The notes under the pieces are model-generated. The model did not search any database. It was not told where the DNA came from and worked only from the letters and a program-made list of their open reading frames with translations. A stretch of 64,000 bases of DNA from Acanthopleura granulata. Its lineage: Eukaryota > Mollusca > Polyplacophora > Chitonida > Chitonidae. Within the stretch, counting starts at the first letter, position 1. Each line of letters begins with the position of its first letter. The translations under genes were made by a program, and so were the position numbers. Shown piece by piece: positions 12,756 through 21,719 of the stretch. Location of the stretch: positions 29,531,943-29,595,942 of the forward strand of contig JABBOT010000005.1 of NCBI GenBank assembly GCA_016165875.1, given 5' to 3'.

Positions 12756-13499
12756 CTGGTTAAGACAGTGGGTCGATTTTCAGTTATTCTTCAGAACAAT
12801 GAATGATTTACTCCTTACAACTGAAGTGTTCTGGGATGTATACAAGAAACTCAAAGTAACTAACTGGATTTTGTCCTGGTAAGAACATCACGAAATACAA
12901 ATAATTTCGTGACCTATATATATAAAGCGTGTTTCTCTGGCAATGCATTTCGACAGCCAATGCATTGGATTCCCAACTGGTCCTTCTTCGGCACGAACAA
13001 TTTCTCGGCATGCTGGCCCAGAGAATAATAATGCATGCTTTGATAGAGTAAAGTGAAGGAAATATGTTTCTTGAAATTTTTTTACCCAGTTTTTACCCAT
13101 TCCATTATACTTGCTGGAGATAATGTTTCGTGTCTGGGTCCAATTTGTGGTCTGGAAACTTGAGGCGAATACAAGGATGGAGTTTAAGTCCTCCCTGCTT
13201 AGATTTTCTGAAAGAGGAAATTATTAATAACAAGACACGACGCTCACTTAGGGAAGCCCACTCACCACACATTCAGCAAAACAGCGCAAATTTATGGAAC
13301 TTAACTTTTAAATAACCTCCTTTCTGTTTTTGTGCCATTTTTCTGCTGTTCCTTAAACGCGAATACGGATGCTGGTGTAATTATTAAAACATGCACTTAA
13401 AAAAAACAAACAAGAACACCACCACCTAAAACATAAGCAACACACCGATCCCCCCTTTCCCCACAACCCCCCTGCCAAAGAAAACAAACCCAAAAACAG

Positions 13500-14110
13500 C
13501 ATAGGGGTAATAATACCTCTTCAGCAACAACGAATGGATTAATAACACCACCCCAGCTTCAGCAAGAAAATGAACAATTGAACAACCACCAGCAACAACG
13601 ACGGGAACACCACCTCCTGGAACAATAGCAGGAACAATAACACCACCCCTAACAACAGGAACAGGGGCAATAACAACACCCCAACAGCAACGACCGGAAC
13701 AATATCACCGCCTTGTTTAAGTGGCATTTAGAAGTTGGGATGGAAGTACAATAGAACATGTCTTTCTTATGGATATACAACTTCTTGGTTTATTATCAAG
13801 ACGTTTCGATGTAGATACTAACATCGTTATCAAGTGACGTTTCGAAGTAGATACTAACATTATTATCAAGTGATACACTTGATAACGATGTTAGTATCTA
13901 CATCGAAACGTCGTGATAATAAACCAAGAAGTTGTATATCCATAAGAAAGACATGTTCTAGTGTAATATCACCGCTGCCATCAACAACGATGGGAACAAT
14001 AACACCGCCATGGGAAACAAAAGCAGGAACAATAATACCACCTCCAATAACAGGAACAGGGGCAATAACACCAACCCAGCAACAACGACGGGGACAACAA
14101 CACCGTCCCA
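13500..14110. repeat. Degenerate ~30-bp minisatellite split by a foldback element
   Basis: Units of about 29-33 bp, of the type aacaacgacgggaacaataa followed by caccacc, run from about 13500 to 13712 and resume from about 13965 to 14110. The foldback element lies between them. Open frames on both strands here (Thr/Pro-rich on plus, Val/Leu-rich on minus) are products of the repeat. Confidence 0.75.
13715..13963 (-). mobile_element. Foldback (palindromic) element, copy 1; Penelope-like remnant suspected
   Basis: The left half (catgtctttcttatggatat, acaacttcttggtttattat, acgtttcgatgtagatact) is repeated in reverse complement in the right half (about 13876-13960), forming long inverted arms. 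The acgtttcga...tcaagt motif of about 36 bp is present twice in tandem on the left (from 13800 and from 13836) and once inverted on the right (13876-13912). A further 32 bp at the left end (gtttaagtggcatttagaag and following) recurs inverted at the right end of the second copy at 19.4 kb. The element lies inside a ~30-bp minisatellite and both flanks carry aatatcaccgc, which could be a target duplication or simply two repeat units. The tandem plus inverted arrangement and the hammerhead-like core suggest Penelope-like terminal repeats; a foldback MITE is the alternative. Confidence 0.7.
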
Positions 14111-14453
14111 AGAAAACGAAGAAGAAGACTGTTCTCCAAGCACCTCGACACAGCTAAATATACCGTAATAAAATGTCACATGCACGATACAACATGCCAG
14201 GTGGTCACACCGGTTCTTGAGTGTGCTCAGTGCTGTTCCGAAAATAATAATCCAGTCTCAACGACAGTAAATGTGAAAGAAGCAGGGAACTGCAGCGCAA
14301 ATGCGGAATAAACTACCGGCCTTAAGTGTGTCACTTGCCAAGTTTTTCACACGTTCACGGTTACTGGAACGAACTAAGTTTCTGTCTCATATATTCAAAG
14401 AATTTAGTTCATGGCCTCCAGCAATGTTCATGTAGGGGCGGCGTTTAGCTGAG

Positions 14454-14673
14454 TTGGGGAAAGTACTTCAATCGAGATATTATATATGCATCGAGGTATC
14501 CCCCTATACCTCATTCATGGTATTTCAACGGTACAAAAGGCAAACTCGCTCCACAGCACCGCACTGGTTAAACCTCGCCATTCAAAGTGAGTCAACAACA
14601 ACAACAACAACAACACAGGTTACCGTTCTTCGAGCCATCTACTTTTTTCAAAATAATTCGGTCCCCTTTAAAA
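14454..14673 (+). repeat. Dispersed repeat, inverted-pair member A
   Basis: This roughly 215-bp segment (ttggggaaagtacttcaatc, catcgaggtatccccctata, ggtacaaaaggcaaactcgc, aacctcgccattcaaagtga, cttcgagccatctac) is matched in order by the reverse complement of 16099-16313. It contains a (CAA) run of about 25 bp that is shorter in the partner, and several substitutions separate the two. There is no recognisable coding sequence. It could be an unclassified repeat family, or the arms of one 1.86-kb inverted-repeat element. Confidence 0.7.
14592..14616. repeat. (CAA)n microsatellite
   Basis: About eight caa units, inside inverted-repeat member A. The partner copy has only about three. Confidence 0.9.
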
Positions 14674-16098
14674 CTACTTGAATTTTGAACAGCATACTTC
14701 ACTGTGTTATTTCGCTACATTTACAGGTCCAATTTTAACTTAATTTACTGATATTTTTCCCACCCACATGTTCATTCACTTTCTCTCTCTCCACCACAAA
14801 CTACGTGTCTTCGGAAAAGTGCGTACTTCCCAAACTGGTTTACACGCTAACAAGTTCATTTCTGTATTACCTTACCTGAAATAAAGTTTGTCGGCCATTT
14901 GAAACATACATGTGAATGCACGGCTGCCTGTGGGCTAGCATGCGTTAGGACATCATTTTGAGAATTACGTATATATCCACCTTACATAAGAATATATTAA
15001 AGGCTATAAAATGAGCAAAGAAATTCACACAAAACGCAGTAAATTGCTATGAATAGTATTTCGATGCCATGTCTCTTTGTTGCTCATTTACTTAACTTTT
15101 ATTACACGACTTATATGAATGATACCAAATTTTTGCAATACACGGTGCATTTTCCATATAGAATTGTTCAAGTAAGATATTTCCACAAAGATGAAAAGTA
15201 CGGTACTTTCGACGTGATGTCACTTATTATATTATGTAAATAATGAAATTAATTATGTGCTCGTGCATGGTGCGAAATAGATATTGCACGTACATAACCA
15301 CATGTCTGTACATTCGCAGTAATGTGAGAGTTGGATAAAGTATATTGTACTGTGCAGAGGCAACTAGTGACGAACGCTTAACACAGTCTTACAAAGTCGG
15401 TTGACAGTGATAAATACTACGATAAATGGAATTACACGTGACCTATACACACAACACTTCACATGTTTTATTACATTTCTAAGATTATGTTATTGGCCGT
15501 GCACTTCGTTCATGTATAAAAATATTTTTAGGCCACAGACCATCATAATGAACACATCAAGTAAGATGTGTAACAAATAGGACAATGTATGCAAAGTATG
15601 ACACTGTTCACCTACAGTCAAAAACACAGGCTCCGTAAATCTGTTTAAAACAAATGAACATTGACAAATGTTATTAATGATTGGTGGATGTCAAGTTTAA
15701 CTGTAATTCAGTGAGTATAGGTGATCAAAATATGTATTACAACTCGTAAAGCCTGCTGTTGGATTTCATTGTTCAGGATCTATCGTGTCGTGTGTCAAAC
15801 CGGTAACAAACACAGGGATTTACAGTGAAACATAAGTGGTGGCATTATGGTTAAAGTGCATAAAATTGTACACCCTACTTCGTGTAGTGCAGCTTAAGTA
15901 AATTAGACTATCACAGAAATATCTACGTAGTTTTGAAAGTACGCACTTCCCTGCAGTCACGTGGCTTATGGCGGACAGATGGAAGTGAACGAAGATGCGG
16001 GCGAGAAAAAGAAGGAAAATATCAATAAAATTAAGTTAGAAATGGACCTGTAGAAGTAGCGTACCAAGAAATAACTCAGTGAAGTATGTTATGTAAAC
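14674..16098. other. Spacer between inverted-repeat members A and B
   Basis: About 1.4 kb of AT-rich DNA with only short random-looking frames (for example a 64-codon plus frame at 15049). If A and B are the arms of one element, this would be its interior, but no transposase-like sequence is present. Confidence 0.45.
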
Positions 16099-16313
16099 TT
16101 CAACGGGATCATATCATTTTAAAAAACGCAGATGGCTCGAAGGACGATGACCTGTGTTGTTGTTCACTCACTTTGACTGGCGAGGTTGAACCTGTGCAGA
16201 GCTAAGGAGCGAGTTGGCCTTTTGTACCGGTGCTAAAGGGGGATGGGGGACACCTCAATCGAGGTATAACACCTCGATACAGGTATGGTACTCGACCGAC
16301 GTACTTTCCCCAG
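16099..16313 (-). repeat. Dispersed repeat, inverted-pair member B
   Basis: The reverse complement reads ctggggaaagtacgtcggtc, gtatcgaggtgttatacctc, ggtacaaaaggccaactcgc, aacctcgccagtcaaagtga, cttcgagccatctgcg, colinear with 14454-14673. The partner is 1.4 kb upstream in opposite orientation. Similarity extends to about tgatcccgttgaag, at the 16.1-kb side. Confidence 0.7.
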
Positions 16314-18300
16314 TCTTTCAAAAAATATTAAGCAGTGGTGTGAGCGCCGGTCGCCGGTTGCTGCTACAAATTGACCTGATAAGACTCTTCATTCAGAACG
16401 ACACAGATCGAGCATAATTTGTTGTTTCGCTTCATATGGCCTTCTAATAAGACAGAGTGAAGGAAACGGGACTGTTTACAAATGTTTAACGAGAACGACA
16501 ATTCTAATTTCCCTCATATCTCGTCCAAATGTTGGAGAATCACATACTGTGGCGCGTTACATGATCGAGTAGAGAACAGTCTGGTAACAGATTGCATCGA
16601 AACCTTGCTACAAGGGCTGATTTTAAACTCTGCTCAAACAACCTAGGTTTTTATAAGTGATTGTGAAACACGATCATCGCAATTCATGCATGTGAGAGTA
16701 AACGAATCGTGAGGCATTACACAAATCGTGTGGCCGTAAGGTATCAGCTAGTTGTTGCATTACACTGTGATCGCTTGGTGAGTTCAGCACCTGCAACATT
16801 GTCTGAATTTACCCGTGTTAACTCCATGCTTTAGAATTTTTCTTTTATGCACTGGTGGTTTTGTTCACTGACGAGGGGATGGGGGGGGGGGTACGGGGAG
16901 GGGTGTGATTGATGTACACTAGGAAAATTTGTCAGACAAATAGTACAAGATGATACAGTCCCTTACAATCGGCTTTGAAGCCTTGGATTGTCAAAATGGT
17001 ATTATGGTACATTTAGATTGGTAACTGATAATATAAATCAGAAGTGCAGCCAACGACCAACAGCTAAGGCTGTGTTCAGCTAAAAACACAAAACTGCTAT
17101 TGTATCTGATGAAAATAAATCTCGTCCTCACGATGAGTACTTCCATGCAGAGGTCAGCCGTGTGCCGACCGTTGTAACCCGTTGAGGCACACCACTCAAT
17201 ATACAACCGTATAAACCATAGTTGATAATGACAGATAACAATCAGCCATTACTGAGGACTATGAAAACCCACTCAGCGTTTGAAACCTGATCCTGTGCGA
17301 GGAATGAATAAAATCATGGCAGAACATTGCGTGCCAAAATCTATTAATGCATCAAACAATTTGTTTATTTAGATTGTCAAGAGCATAAAAATGGCATAAT
17401 CCGTTTCAGATGCCCTGATACCTTTAATGAGTATTAATTATTATCCAATAACATGTATATGCGAAATCAATGCTGTCCTCTTAGATTTTCCTCTCCGCAC
17501 GATGTTTACAAGCTCGTTATATTGAGAGATCATAATCCATAATAATAAGTGCAAAAATGGACTGTAATGCTTTGTAGCTGTTTGAAAAGTCACGACATAT
17601 GGGTGCTCTGTAGGTGGACATTAGGTGATGCATTTGTATTGGTTTCGCAGAAATTGGGTCTGTTTCTTAATGCAGTCGTAGCGTTTGGCCTGGCATAATC
17701 ACCCTGACTACATATACATATGCCTTCACTACGAGTTTGTCCATAGGCGTAGCTATAGGATAAGCCAACGATCACTTGGAGAAACACCTCCAGAGCCGTA
17801 TAGCGCGCCCAGGCGGCATGTACAGGTATAAAAACACTAAAATAATAACCTTACTATTTATTGTAGTAATTTCACAAAGAACACCCTCCTAAAACTCTAT
17901 TCCCTAATTTTCGTTGGCCCAAATGACACATACTGTCAAGTAACTAGATGCCTGGCCTACAACATATCCAAATATCATCAGGGGTTGACCAACATTTTCA
18001 CAAAATAATTCAGCTGGAATGCAGGTACTAGCGTCCTATCGCCATAGAAACAGGGTGTGGGGGCCACTTGCTCATTGGATGATATTTTTCTCTGTTCAAT
18101 TGTAGCCACAAGTAATGGACCTTTTTTCAACAATTATTTGTCCTAGTTTATACCTGCAAAATTACCTGGCAGTTCTTCAACACATTTCAGAGATACAACC
18201 AATCCCTGTTTGTCCGCACCATTTTCTGTGCACCTGAATCTTGCGTACAAAATCGAATTAGTTAGTTTTTATACCTATATCCGATACCACAAACCCACTA
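16314..18300. other. No recognisable gene
   Basis: Apart from the G-rich tract near 16.88 kb, this is unique-looking DNA. A strong acceptor-like run at about 18090-18112 (tttttctctgttcaattgtag) is followed by only 13 codons before a stop. Confidence 0.45.
16875..16903. repeat. G-rich tract
   Basis: Runs of four, eleven, four and four G are separated by one to three bases (ggggat, 11 G, tac, gggg, a, gggg). It could form a G-quadruplex on the plus strand. Confidence 0.7.
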
Positions 18301-18301
18301 G

Positions 18302-18468
18302 TCAGTCATCTTCATCTGAATCCACTTGATGACGGATCAGAGGTCATATCCTCTTCTGTCTTGGATGAATTTGCGACCGACCCATATGTAATGCCAGAAG
18401 CGCATAACAACGCCTTCAAAAGATGTTTTCGCAGATTAAATCACTTGACGAGCAGCATCTTCGGGTGA
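18302..18468 (+). CDS. Candidate terminal coding exon, unknown product
   Basis: Following tttttatacctatatccga and a cactag or gtcag acceptor, one frame is open to a TGA at 18466. The peptide includes HLHLNPLDDGSEVISSSV, LDEFATDPYVMPEA and a basic end, NNAFKRCFRRLNHL. The acidic/Ser segment followed by a basic amphipathic stretch is unlike random AT-rich translation. The basic end loosely recalls the short helix after the last membrane span of G-protein-coupled receptors, but no NPxxY precedes it, so I do not claim that. No polyadenylation signal is close. It lies about 2.3 kb upstream of another candidate terminal exon on the same strand; both cannot end the same transcript unless by alternative splicing. 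Confidence 0.22.
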
Positions 18469-19213
18469 ATAATCATCTCATTTTTAGGAATGTAACAGGC
18501 AGTGTTATAGGCATGCCATTATGACTGCCAAGTCAGTTTCACCATTGCCACTACAGTCATTTTTTATTGTGATAAGTTCAAAAACTATCCACTGGAAAGC
18601 CGATTACTGTAGGGTTTGGCCCTATAAATATGTAATACCTATAGTAGGTCACGAGTCAATACAAGCAGCGACTACCAGATACGATTTCAGTCACACTGGT
18701 CTTTACTCAGTGTGTCATTACTCCAGCTGTATGTGTCATCAATGCGCATTTGACTATAAGAGCAATTTGCTGATTTTCCCTATACAGCAGGTTCTGCAAA
18801 TGACAATGTAGCGTTTGAAACCTGTATTATATCTACAAGGTTTTTCATTATGATTTCTTTCTCTGTTTTAGTTTGTCCAAGCGCCTTTCATCTAACTTGC
18901 AATTTTATATGGTTAGAGAAGTTGATTTATGCCAGGGACTATGGAACCATTGTATTAATGTTCAAGTCCAGAATTGTATGTCTGAATAAATAGTACATGG
19001 GGGATTTACAGATTTCCTGCACCAAATCCTTTGCTGACGTACTGAGTGGGCTGTAGAAACGCCGGGGAATCGCAGGAGCTAGGTTTCGCCTGGTGGTAGA
19101 CAGTATATCAGGTTGAGTAGGTATCTCCAAAATGAGAACAACCCCATTAACAGCAGATAATTTGTGAGAACTGATACCACTGAAATAACCCATTATTTGG
19201 TGGTTTGCGCCGT

Positions 19214-19225
19214 ATGAAAGAATTA
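19214..19225. repeat. Target-site duplication, left copy
   Basis: The 12-mer atgaaagaatta directly abuts the foldback element and recurs immediately after it at 19439-19450 in the same orientation with no mismatch. A 12-bp duplication is longer than usual for common DNA transposons and fits retrotransposition by nicking at staggered positions. Confidence 0.75.
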
Positions 19226-19438
19226 CACTAGAACATATCTTTCATATGGATATACAACGTCTTGGTTTATTATCACGACGTTTCGATGTAGATAATAACA
19301 TCGTTATCAAGTGAGTATCTCACTTGAGTCAATATATAATACATCGAAACGTCTTGATAATAAACCAAGACGTTGTATATCCATAAGAAAGGCATGTTCT
19401 AGTGTACTTCCATCCCAACTTCTAAATGCCACTTAAAC
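19226..19438 (+). mobile_element. Foldback (palindromic) element, copy 2, with 12-bp target-site duplication
   Basis: The left arm (cactagaacatatctttcat, tatacaacgtcttggtttat, cgacgtttcgatgtagata) is mirrored by the right arm (catcgaaacgtcttgataat, aaaccaagacgttgtatatc, cataagaaaggcatgttct). The element continues into a unique end (cttccatcccaacttctaa, atgccacttaaac) that is also found, inverted, at the left end of copy 1. The 12-mer atgaaagaatta flanks it exactly on both sides (19214-19225 and 19439-19450), giving clear boundaries and proof of insertion. The right arm has an internal deletion and replacement (gagtcaatatataat). No coding capacity is present, so it is non-autonomous. Confidence 0.8.
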
Positions 19439-19450
19439 ATGAAAGAATTA
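19439..19450. repeat. Target-site duplication, right copy
   Basis: An exact second copy of atgaaagaatta follows the end (cttaaac) of the foldback element. It pairs with 19214-19225. Confidence 0.75.
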
Positions 19451-19528
19451 CCCACTCCATGTCGATCAGCTCATTGAGTGTTGCATGTATGTATGCGTGC
19501 ATGTAGAGAAGTCCATATGATTGGGTTT

Positions 19529-19776
19529 TACGTCGTACTCATCACTGTTGCGGTCATATGACGACGAAAAGTCATCAGAATGTAGATACACTGTGTCTTC
19601 TTGCCGTCAAAGCGTTGTCACCTTGGACGCATCATGCAGCAGACACTAGACATGACAAAGCACCCACCCCACCCCCACCCCCTTCCCTTGCTTCCTTGTT
19701 CTGACCTCTCAGTGCTGGGCACCAAGCGAGGCAACAACAGGTACCATTTTAAAAATCTTTGGCATGACCAGACGCG
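19529..19776. mobile_element. Second family of mollusc-type dispersed repeat
   Basis: The segment starts gattgggttttacgtcgtac and continues gcggtcatatgacgacga, gtcttcttgccgtcaa, catgcagcagacactaga, ctgggcaccaagcgaggcaa and aacaggtaccattttaaaaa, ending near ctttggcatgacc. I recognise this ordered set of phrases as a common dispersed repeat in bivalve and gastropod genomes. That recognition is from memory, and there is only one copy here. A C-rich stretch (cccaccccacccccaccccc) has expanded inside it. Strand was not decided because no pol III box is clear. Confidence 0.65.
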
Positions 19777-19910
19777 TGATTGATTCTGAATAAAGTTGGT
19801 TTATTGGGTGGTAGAAACAAACTTCAAAACGTCACCAGATATATGTTCCCGAGATCCTCCTAATTTAAAAGAACAGATTACAGTGCCTATAAAATAAATT
19901 AAGACGCAGG

Positions 19911-20096
19911 TGCCTCTCAACAGTGCGGTCGTTGACTTCCTCTCCGGTCGTACGTGGGAAGGTCCTCCAGCAACCTGTGGTTGGTCGTGGGGTTTCCCCG
20001 GGCTCTGCCTGTTGTCCTCCCACCACAATTCTGGGCGGCTTCGTATAGGTGAAATATTCTTCTTTCCGACGTAAAACACCAATCAAATACGTAAAG
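19911..20096 (+). mobile_element. 5'-truncated copy of the tRNA-derived SINE
   Basis: Starting at cctctcaacagtgcggtcg this copy runs through cttcctctccggtcgtacgt, gtttccccgggctctgcc, tcctcccaccacaatt and the 3' part cgacgtaaaacaccaatcaa. The A-box portion of the tRNA head is missing, consistent with 5' truncation during retroposition. It lies about 130 bp downstream of another dispersed repeat and about 470 bp downstream of a foldback element, so 19.2-20.1 kb is a small nest of mobile elements. Two short minus-strand open frames across it are by-products. Confidence 0.85.
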
Positions 20097-20733
20097 AAAT
20101 TAGATAAAGTAGGCCTACACATCATCTACAAAGCCATTGGCTCCTAAGTCCTTAAAAACTTCATTATATTTTTGTGGCGCTTTCTAAAGTGGAAATAAAG
20201 ATTGAGGTGCTACCGTGAAATTTTTGGACCATATTGAATAGGCTAAAGGGCAGTAATGTCACAGTGAATAAATATGCAATACTATAGCTGTAACTATATC
20301 TAATGTGGAAATATATCAGTCAAAGCATGCTTGGCAGCAAAAAGGATATCTTTCACGTTACTGTGCTTCAGCCTTTTTAATACATTCCAAAAACTCGATC
20401 GTACGAACTGAATGTTTCTCGAATAACATTCAATGTCAAGAAAATGCAAAGAAACGAAAATTGAAATATCTTTGGAAATGGATAAAAAGGCATTGCACAT
20501 GATGCGTAACTGTGGTCCTTCCCTTAAAGCCGCAGCCAAAGCAGACAGGTTTGGTTTGAAACACTCGGCCTAATTGGCCAAGGTACCGATGACCTTAATC
20601 ATTAGAGCTACATATGTAACCGTAATATGAATTCGTCCAGAGTGTATCGGGTCTTAAGCGGAGGCAATCTGTATACAGGTCAAGTCATATGTTTGAAAAT
20701 AGTCTTACTCGGTATGTTTGTCAATGACATTAG

Positions 20734-20913
20734 CGTGATGTACACCTCGAAATAGAGCCTCTGTATGATTCTACAAAAGACGGATTTTATCTAGAGAATC
20801 CAGCGATCAGCTCTGGGCAGACTAACAGTTTGGACAGTTCCCAGACAAGAGCTGTCATTAAACCGCCATCAGCTTCCACTTTGGTTGATTACATCAAGGA
20901 AATGCGCCCCTAA
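20734..20913 (+). CDS. Candidate terminal coding exon, unknown product
   Basis: After an acceptor-like tttgtcaatgacattag the frame is open for 59 codons to a TAA at 20911. The predicted peptide begins RDVHLEIE, continues EPLYDSTKDGFYLENPAI, includes a Ser/Gln-rich stretch, and ends STLVDYIKEMRP. It is rich in Asp, Glu, Gly, Pro and Thr and low in the Phe/Ile/Asn/Lys typical of random frames in AT-rich DNA. It reads like the cytoplasmic tail of a membrane protein, but I recognise no family. An AATAAA at 21702 could serve as its polyadenylation signal. The exon starts at a codon boundary, so the preceding exon must end in phase 0; I could not find it. Against it: a plus-strand frame of 42 codons from an ATG near 20629 overlaps it and also looks acceptable, showing how easily such calls arise. 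Confidence 0.3.
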   Translation, partial: RDVHLEIEPLYDSTKDGFYLENPAISSGQTNSLDSSQTRAVIKPPSASTLVDYIKEMRP

Positions 20914-21546
20914 TGCCTCTAAAGAGACAATCTTCAAAGCGTCATCCCACATCGAATATATAAATATAAATATTTAATTACATATTTACGTGAATCTCGA
21001 ACCTCGTCATCACCGGTGGGCATCTTTGGGGACATTCCAAGGATAAGAGAAAACAGGATGTCGAGAGAATCAGTACGAATGACACTTTTATATTTTGTTG
21101 TCATTATTCTGTGGGCTATATATACTTAGGTAGGAATCACAGGATCCTCAAGCTGATGAGATCGCAAATGTTTGGTATTAAACGACGGCAAACTGTGTTA
21201 CAAAACTTGTAGAAACAGTTTTAAAGGGTAGGGACAGAATAGCTTAATGCTATTCAAATCATCAATTGTTTATGTGCCTTTAACCATATATATGTACAAG
21301 AACAAATAATCTTTCTTTATCAAGCCCTGTGGAATGAAAAATTTCATAACGCGTGTGAGCCTAGATTTAGTTACTGGGCAAATTCTGTACGTTCTATCAT
21401 TCTCTCAGACTTTGTTCATTGATTTTAACACAGGTAATACGACTGAGAACATTCCAGCCAGAGGATTTGGGCTAACGTCCTGCAGTCGCCAGATGTCGCA
21501 GATCAGAAGACACAAAAACACCCGTTAACATGAAATTATGAAATCT

Positions 21547-21640
21547 TTCCTAAACTAGACTATCATTAATGTGAGTACATTCCTAAAATAAGCTATCATT
21601 ACTGTGAAAGCATTCCTTAAGTAGGCTAATATCATAAAGG
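21547..21640. repeat. Short ~33-bp tandem repeat, three units
   Basis: Three units of the form ttcctaaactagactatcat followed by taatgtgagtaca start near 21547, 21580 and 21614. The third is the most diverged. Confidence 0.55.
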
Positions 21641-21719
21641 GCATTACAATTGTTGGGTTACAACTTGTCAGAGTAGAACTACACGGCAACCGAAATGAAT
21701 CAATAAAATGAAAGTGTTA

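Noticed and set aside
13866..14185. Overlapping Pro/Thr-rich (plus) and Val/Leu-rich (minus) open frames
   Set aside because: Products of the ~30-bp minisatellite and the foldback arm.
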